A program made the position numbers and the translations under genes. 35,791 bases of DNA from Scatosoma sp964504025. GTDB taxonomy: Bacteria > Bacillota > Clostridia > Christensenellales > Borkfalkiaceae. Under the pieces are notes generated by a model that had not been told where the DNA came from, ran no database searches, and saw only the letters and a list, made by a program, of their open reading frames with translations. Where the stretch lies: assembly GCA_964504025.1 (NCBI GenBank), contig CAZDCO010000008.1, positions 1 to 35,791 on the forward strand, in the 5' to 3' direction. This document shows, piece by piece, positions 31,349 to 35,791 of the stretch. The number at the start of each line of letters is the position of its first letter. Positions within the stretch are counted from its first letter, which is position 1.

Positions 31349-32062
31349 TTAATCCGTAACCTTTTTTTTGGCGATCTTCGCGCATTTGCCGAGCAAATAC
31401 CCGACGACGATTACCGCGCCGATCGCGACGTGCGATCCGACGACGACGCCGTCGTAAACGTAAACGCCGAGCACGAACATCACAACCTCCACGATAATCA
31501 TGTTGTAGAAAACATTGGTTCGATTCGCCTTTAAGCGTTTTACGACGCCTTGCGCGTCGTCCACACCGCCTCCCTTGGCATAATATCCGTCGAACGAAAC
31601 CACGTGTTTCACTTTCACGACGATGTTCATGACGGCAAGGATAACGCTTTCAAGGACAACCCCCCCGGCGACCGTCCCGCCAGCACCGAAGATGAGAAAG
31701 GACATGAGACTGCCGTTGAACAGCATACGCACCGCTTTTTCGCACAGCACGAAGAGCGATTCTTGCGTGATCACCGTTTGGCTCACGCCGTTTACGGTAA
31801 TCGTATACTCGTTAAAACACGTCGGCAAGAACAACACCAGGAGAACGGAGAGGAGTGCCATCGCCGCGGACACGGCTTCCAAGACCGTACATATAAAAAC
31901 TTTCTTTTTGCGCGCGTCTTGGTTCGACGACCATTCGTCGCTCTCTTCCGTCGCGCACGTATATGCCACCGAAGCGTTCCAATCGTTTTTGAGTGCTTTT
32001 CCGCAGGACAGGCAATAGGAAGAACCGTCGTCTGCATGCGTACCACAATAGGGACAATACAT
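31349..32062 (-). CDS. Zinc-ribbon membrane protein, unknown function
   Basis: A 237-residue protein. The N-terminal zinc ribbon MYCPYCGTHADDGSSYCLSC has the CxxC-x12-CxxC spacing of bacterial zinc_ribbon_2 domains. About four membrane helices follow (near residues 57-80, 107-150 and 185-230). Between the last pairs lies a soluble GGGVDDAQGVVKRLK loop. I chose the ATG at 32062 with GAGG nine bases upstream, because the frame upstream runs through the structured RNA. No promoter is visible between the RNA terminator and this start, so it may depend on read-through. Confidence 0.75.
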   Translation of the reverse strand: MYCPYCGTHADDGSSYCLSCGKALKNDWNASVAYTCATEESDEWSSNQDARKKKVFICTVLEAVSAAMALLSVLLVLFLPTCFNEYTITVNGVSQTVITQESLFVLCEKAVRMLFNGSLMSFLIFGAGGTVAGGVVLESVILAVMNIVVKVKHVVSFDGYYAKGGGVDDAQGVVKRLKANRTNVFYNMIIVEVVMFVLGVYVYDGVVVGSHVAIGAVIVVGYLLGKCAKIAKKKVTD

Positions 32063-32102
32063 TTTTTTTACCTCACTTTTCTTTTTTTGTATAAAATAAA
32101 AA

Positions 32103-32124
32103 TGCGCCAACCGAAGTTGACGCA
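32103..32124 (-). terminator. Terminator of the structured RNA
   Basis: A 9-bp stem (32103-32111 with 32116-32124, one G-T pair) with a TTCG loop on the minus strand, followed by TTTTTATTTT. It lies 41 bases before the zinc-ribbon gene start. Confidence 0.85.
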
Positions 32125-32149
32125 CCCAAAAACGCAAACTCCGATTGCC

Positions 32150-32307
32150 GCTAAACAAATTGAAACAGAGTGGGATAAAAACCCGACTTACTGTAATGAA
32201 GAATTTGCGTCCTTGACAAATATCGACCATTACAGTATGTGCAAAAAGAGGAATTATCCTCTAAAAAAGAAAAATACCCCATACTCTGTTTATTCAATTT
32301 GTTTAGC
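32150..32307 (-). ncRNA. Structured RNA, candidate 6S RNA
   Basis: A promoter-driven, rod-shaped RNA of about 158 nt. The 5' end at the predicted start (32307) opens a closing stem of 22 bp (32283-32307 with 32150-32171, one 3-base bulge). A 6-bp GGGGUA/UAUCCC stem follows. The large central bubble has an own hairpin on the 5' side (AGAGGA/UCCUCU). A perfect 10-bp stem (UACUGUAAUG/CAUUACAGUA) and a terminal loop close the rod. This closing stem, bubble and terminal stem plan is that of 6S RNA, which binds sigma-A RNA polymerase in stationary phase. A leader of the zinc-ribbon gene is the alternative. Confidence 0.6.
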
Positions 32308-32313
32308 GTATTC

Positions 32314-32342
32314 AGTATAACACGTTTTACAGAGAAATGCAA
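32314..32342 (-). promoter_or_regulatory. Promoter of the structured RNA
   Basis: On the minus strand TTGCAT (32337-32342), a 17-base spacer and TATACT (32314-32319). The start falls exactly on the first base of the closing stem. Confidence 0.8.
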
Positions 32343-32369
32343 GCGTTTTGAAAAAATACGCGTAAAAAA

Positions 32370-32397
32370 ATCCGCTACGCTGCATAGCGTAACGGAT
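32370..32397 (-). terminator. Terminator after the acidic zinc-ribbon gene
   Basis: A 12-bp stem (32370-32381 with 32386-32397, one G-T pair), a 4-base loop and seven Ts on the minus strand. Confidence 0.88.
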
Positions 32398-32412
32398 CGT
32401 TCGTTTTTGTTT

Positions 32413-32889
32413 TTAGAAATCGTCGTCCTCGTCGTCTTCGTCGTCGTCCTCGTCGTCTTCCATATCGTAATAATCGTCGGCGGAAACGTACTCGAAATCG
32501 TCTTCGGCGTTCTCCTCTTCTTCCTCTTCTTCCTCTTCCGCTTCGTCGTCTTCAAATTCGGAATCGGGAATGCCCAAATCGAGTTCTTCTTCCTCGTCGT
32601 CGAGGTAGGAACGCCAGGACGCGTCCTCTTTATCTTCGTCCTCGTCCGATTCTTCCTCTTCGTAATCGTTCTTCTTTTTACATTCTTCGCACATCTTTTC
32701 GCCGAACGCCATATAGTTTTCGCCGCAAACGGGGCAAAGCTCCATTTCCTCGGTGTTCTCGTCCGCCTCAAAATCGTCAGAGAACGTCTTTTCTCCGCTC
32801 AATTCTTTCGTGCATACCTCGCAATATTCTCTCTCGTCTGCGTCGATAAAATTCAATTCGCAACGCGGACACAAAATATATCTCGCCAT
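32413..32889 (-). CDS. Double zinc-ribbon protein with extremely acidic tail
   Basis: A 158-residue protein I do not recognise as a named family. Two four-Cys zinc sites are visible: CPRC with CEVC (residues 7-26) and CPVC with CEEC (about 52-70). From about residue 73 the sequence is almost only Glu, Asp and Tyr to the end, with a final run of mostly Asp. Such tails mimic DNA or bind basic proteins; a role with RNA polymerase or ribosomes is possible, but this is inference. It has an own promoter, a GAGGGA site and an own terminator. Confidence 0.75.
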   Translation of the reverse strand: MARYILCPRCELNFIDADEREYCEVCTKELSGEKTFSDDFEADENTEEMELCPVCGENYMAFGEKMCEECKKKNDYEEEESDEDEDKEDASWRSYLDDEEEELDLGIPDSEFEDDEAEEEEEEEEENAEDDFEYVSADDYYDMEDDEDDDEDDEDDDF

Positions 32890-32935
32890 TTCTATTTATC
32901 CCTCGTTATCGGCTCGCGCCGTGTATTTTTGCTAT

Positions 32936-32964
32936 ATTATATTAGGAATTTTCATTTTTGTAAA
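32936..32964 (-). promoter_or_regulatory. Promoter of the acidic zinc-ribbon gene
   Basis: On the minus strand TTTACA (32959-32964), a 17-base spacer and TATAAT (32936-32941). Confidence 0.78.
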
Positions 32965-33021
32965 CCGTTTTTATGCCGTTTTTCAATTTTTTTATGAAAA
33001 TTCTTCAATTTTTCACACGCA

Positions 33022-33053
33022 AAAGAGCGTTCCACCGTTCGCGAACGCTCTTT
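33022..33053 (-). terminator. Terminator after the large lipoprotein gene
   Basis: An 11-bp stem (33022-33032 with 33043-33053) lies 12 bases after the stop codon. It ends in CTCTTTTG on the minus strand, a short T run. Confidence 0.75.
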
Positions 33054-33065
33054 GCTCGTTTTTGC

Positions 33066-35306
33066 TTATTCTTCGTCCTGCGTTTCCGCGCTTTCTTCCG
33101 CTTCCACAGCGACTTCTTCCGTCCCTTCTTCGGCAACGGTTTCGGTCGTTTCGTCCGCGTATACGTCGATCGACTTATCGTCCGTCGTATCGATCTTCTT
33201 GCGCTTATACGCGTTCACGGTCGCTTCTTCTTCCGCCTTCTTCGCTTTCTTCTTCGCGGATACCACGAGCAGGGGCACGAGTACCGCCGCCGCCACGACG
33301 AGTACGCCGCCAACGATAATCAGCACGATCGCCCATGTAGGCGAGCCCTCTTCCTCGTCCGTCGTCGTTTCCGACTTCAAAGTTGTTCTCCATTCGTCCG
33401 CGACTTTCTTCTCGTCGTCCGCCGTCATTTTACCGACGATGGAAACGATCTTGTTCTCCAACTTCAACGCGTCTTCGCCCGTGAATTTGTTGATAAATTC
33501 TTGGATCTTATTTTGCGCGCTTTCGCTATACAAGTTTTTCACGTTATCGTACGCCGTCGTCAAACCGGTGCGGTAGTAATATTTCAATACCGCTTGCGTC
33601 GTGGACAACTCGCTTTCCTCGATCGCGTCGTTCACCGCTTCCACCGCTTCGATATTGCTCTTCGCCGTCGCCGCGTCGATCTTCGCCGCGTAGATATACT
33701 TGTAATAGTTTGCACCAAACGTCTGTTGGTTCACGTATAATACGGTATCCTCGAAAATTTCAGGCGCATACCAAGCGGAATCCCAGTCCACGAGGGGTAC
33801 GATCACGGGCGCGAAATCGGACGAGTTCGCGTCGCCGCCGAAGTTTTGTTGGATGTTATAATCGTCCTTGCTACCATTGATACGGATCATCGTCAGGTTT
33901 TTACCGTTCGTAGACGAATCGTCGTTCGTCTTGGTATCGTAGTAGTACAGCGTGTCGCCGATCAATTTCCAAAGCGTAGCGTCCGCCACGTCTTTCGTCA
34001 GGGTTACGTCCTCGTAAACGCCGCTCGCGTTTTTCGCATGGCGAACGAGGTGCGTCGCGCTGCCTACCGTCTTCTTATACAGGTACGCATGCGCGTCGTT
34101 ATTCTTATACAGGTACGCGCCCGTCAAACTCGTAGAATCGTCCGCAACCGTCTCCACGGCATCGTTGCCCGTTACCGCATTCCAAGCCGACGCACTCGAC
34201 GTTGCGTTGGCAACGTAGTACAAGGGGGACGTGGTAGAGTTCGTCGTTACGTTGGAGCGCGTGAAGTACACGCCGCCGTTTTGTACGCTGCTGATCGTAT
34301 ATTTATAGCCGTTGGAGGTGGACGCATCGCCGACGTTGCCGTTCGTGTTGAACATCGTCTCTTCGCATTGGCTACCGACGCCGTCCAAAACCAAGCTGCC
34401 GAGGTTCACGTACGGATAGCTGCTATAATCGCTCAAATCGTACGCGGAATCTTTGTTCTCCGCGTTGTATTCGTTAAAGTAGTTCACGTCGAACTCGTAC
34501 TCGACGCCGTTGGAAACGGATACTTTCGCCGTATTCGCGTCCGCCGTAGCCGTCGTATCCGCCGTTACGCAATAGAGTTGCGTATAATCGTAGGAAGAAG
34601 GGTTCTCCTTGTCCACGTCCTTGACGGACATGGTATAATAGACGTACGGGCTGTCCAAATTCGTTTGGTCGTAATAGTAGGTGGAAGCACCCGATACCAA
34701 AACGCTCGTCTTTCTCGTACTCGTGTTGAACGATTTTAAGTTGCCGTCCTCTTCGTACATACAATATACGACGCCGTCCACTTCGGTGAAACGGTATTTG
34801 GAGGAGTTGCTCGACAAACGGAAGTAGTAATCGTCCATAGGCGCGGCGTCGCCCTTGATGGACGCCCGCTTAAAGTCTAACGAGCCGTTGGAAAGTTCGC
34901 CCGTTTGTACGTCTTTGTTCGTCGTCGGCGTTGCGTAGTAGACGTAGTCGCCGAAGATATAGATACCGGACGTATAATCTTGTGCGGTGAACAAAGACGG
35001 AACGACCGTCTTTACTTTCGCGTAGTTGCCCGCGTTCAAATCTGCAACGGAAATGCGCATCAACGCGCCCTTTTCGGGTACGCCGTAGGTGTTATCCCCC
35101 GTGTGGCTTGCGTAGCCGTTGATAAAGTAGACGAAATCACCCTTGCGTACGGCAAAGCCGCCGTTGCTTTCCACCGTTGCTTCGGAAACGTAGCCGTCCA
35201 ATGCGTCGCCCTTGTATGCCGTTGCACCGCAACCGCCGAGCAACAACGTAGAAGCGAGTACCGCCGCCGCAGCTACGGAAAGTATTTTTTTGCTTGTATC
35301 CCTCAT
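33066..35306 (-). CDS. Large lipoprotein with an additional C-terminal membrane helix
   Basis: A 746-residue envelope protein of unknown function. A lipoprotein signal peptide ends in LLLGGC with Cys26. The extracellular part has repeating Tyr-rich beta-strand units such as GDFVYFINGY, GDYVYYATPT, VDGVVYCMYEEDG, SPYVYYTM and GDTLYYYDTK, like the beta-propeller-type DUF5050 repeats (inference). A helical stretch (about 560-660) precedes a membrane helix at about 675-700 and a cytosolic basic, then acidic tail. Having both a lipid anchor and a C-terminal helix is unusual. AAGGAG lies ten bases before the ATG. Confidence 0.8.
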   Translation of the reverse strand: MRDTSKKILSVAAAAVLASTLLLGGCGATAYKGDALDGYVSEATVESNGGFAVRKGDFVYFINGYASHTGDNTYGVPEKGALMRISVADLNAGNYAKVKTVVPSLFTAQDYTSGIYIFGDYVYYATPTTNKDVQTGELSNGSLDFKRASIKGDAAPMDDYYFRLSSNSSKYRFTEVDGVVYCMYEEDGNLKSFNTSTRKTSVLVSGASTYYYDQTNLDSPYVYYTMSVKDVDKENPSSYDYTQLYCVTADTTATADANTAKVSVSNGVEYEFDVNYFNEYNAENKDSAYDLSDYSSYPYVNLGSLVLDGVGSQCEETMFNTNGNVGDASTSNGYKYTISSVQNGGVYFTRSNVTTNSTTSPLYYVANATSSASAWNAVTGNDAVETVADDSTSLTGAYLYKNNDAHAYLYKKTVGSATHLVRHAKNASGVYEDVTLTKDVADATLWKLIGDTLYYYDTKTNDDSSTNGKNLTMIRINGSKDDYNIQQNFGGDANSSDFAPVIVPLVDWDSAWYAPEIFEDTVLYVNQQTFGANYYKYIYAAKIDAATAKSNIEAVEAVNDAIEESELSTTQAVLKYYYRTGLTTAYDNVKNLYSESAQNKIQEFINKFTGEDALKLENKIVSIVGKMTADDEKKVADEWRTTLKSETTTDEEEGSPTWAIVLIIVGGVLVVAAAVLVPLLVVSAKKKAKKAEEEATVNAYKRKKIDTTDDKSIDVYADETTETVAEEGTEEVAVEAEESAETQDEE

Positions 35307-35400
35307 AGTAAAAAGGACTCCTTAATTTGTTTGCTGTCTTGCGGAAAAAACCGCACGCGCTCGTTAGCCGTTATAATTAGGCTATTTTAACGCATATTCT

Positions 35401-35429
35401 ATTATATATCAAAACGCCAAGCAAAGCAA
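35401..35429 (-). promoter_or_regulatory. Promoter of the large lipoprotein gene
   Basis: On the minus strand TTGCTT (35424-35429), a 17-base spacer and TATAAT (35401-35406). The leader of about 90 bases contains two small hairpins (TAGCC/GGCTA and TGCGG/CCGCA). Confidence 0.75.
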
Positions 35430-35489
35430 ACGAAATTGCACCGTTTCGCCGCTTTTTTTCTTGAATTTCTGATATTTGGAGGTTTTTCT

Positions 35490-35711
35490 TTGCAACCGTT
35501 CGGTTTGTTTCAACTTTTACAAGCCCTGTTACCCACTCAAAAACAGCAAAACGAATCGCCGTCGCCCCCGATTGCGGACGAACCGACTGCAAAAACCGCG
35601 CCCTTGCCGAGTGCGGATACCGCCGCGCAACCGAACGTGGATACCGCCGCACAATCGGCAGTGCTGGACTTTATGGAAGCGCACGATCGCCGCGCCAAAC
35701 GCCTGCGCTGA
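35490..35711 (+). CDS. 73-residue protein with a TTG start, unknown function
   Basis: The best start is TTG at 35490, seven bases after a perfect GGAGG; an in-frame ATG at 35436 has no ribosome binding site. The product starts with a hydrophobic helix (PFGLFQLLQALLP). A Pro/Ala/Thr-rich linker with two similar blocks (PSADTAAQP, VDTAAQSA) follows, and it ends in the helix VLDFMEAHDRRAKRLR. Helix-linker-helix proteins of this size are common and uncharacterised in Clostridia. No promoter is clear. Confidence 0.6.
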   Translation: MQPFGLFQLLQALLPTQKQQNESPSPPIADEPTAKTAPLPSADTAAQPNVDTAAQSAVLDFMEAHDRRAKRLR

Positions 35712-35758
35712 CGGCGCAACGGCTCGTTTTTATGCCGCTTTTTATCGTTGCTCTTTTT

Positions 35759-35791
35759 GTCATTGCGAGGACTTTTCCCATTTTTGTCATT
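35759..35791 (+). repeat. Partial GTCATTGCGAGG repeat at the window edge
   Basis: GTCATTGCGAGGA at 35759-35771 matches the start of the repeats at 14439-14514, and another GTCATT begins at 35786 where the window ends. It is probably the start of a second repeat cluster. Confidence 0.6.

Noticed and set aside
1..35791. CRISPR array, prophage or antiphage island
   Set aside because: No regularly spaced direct repeats, no integrase, and no phage structural, restriction or defence-type genes are visible; most genes are housekeeping or sporulation genes.

Overview
The window looks like chromosomal DNA of an anaerobic, spore-forming member of the Clostridia, probably an uncultured gut-type lineage; a Christensenellales-like group is a guess, not shown. 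The evidence is SpoIIR plus a SleB/YpeB germination pair, a ywlC-ywlE-rpiB gene order as in Bacillus subtilis, type III glutamine synthetase, a rubrerythrin, a PerR-like repressor, strong AGGAGG-type ribosome binding sites, and TTGACA/TATAAT-type promoters that almost always have a 17-base spacer. I see no CRISPR array, prophage or intact insertion sequence. Base composition is fairly even apart from an A-rich two-gene island at 15376-15701.

Layout. 1-12400 is a long minus-strand run: a pseudo-hydrolase, DUF951, signal peptidase I, DegV, a membrane protein, ACT and UPF0210 proteins, oligoendopeptidase F, DnaB helicase, Sua5/YwlC, a YwlE-type arginine phosphatase, RpiB, an S51-type peptidase and tRNA-Leu. 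From 12486 the plus strand carries an unusual DnaD protein ending in a helicase-loader-like zinc module, then a repeat-rich gap, a small membrane protein and two tiny overlapping genes of unknown function. tRNA-Ser and a DUF2238-like membrane protein (minus) precede glnN-nadE (plus). DegV and a uracil permease-upp operon follow on minus. Then come an orphan HTH protein, a small membrane protein, a plus-strand lipoprotein, tRNA-Gly and PerR. 26487-29587 is a sporulation and germination block (spoIIR-sleB-ypeB), next to trmL. Rubrerythrin and two tiny genes follow on plus. The end holds two zinc-ribbon proteins around a structured RNA gene, a large doubly anchored lipoprotein, and a small TTG-start gene.

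Most interesting signals. (1) The uracil permease-upp leader encodes a 30-residue peptide across a U-rich tract, and its stop codon lies in the loop of an intrinsic terminator. This is the architecture of UTP-sensitive pyrBI-type attenuation, in a Gram-positive salvage operon. (2) A lipoprotein promoter has an 11-G tract between -35 and -10, giving a 15-base spacer, which suggests phase variation. (3) The spoIIR ribosome binding site is buried in a terminator-like hairpin, and a forespore-type promoter starts inside it, so only its own transcript would escape. (4) A promoter-driven rod-shaped RNA of about 158 nt resembles 6S RNA. (5) A DnaD protein is fused to the N-terminal part of a DnaC/DnaI loader without the ATPase.
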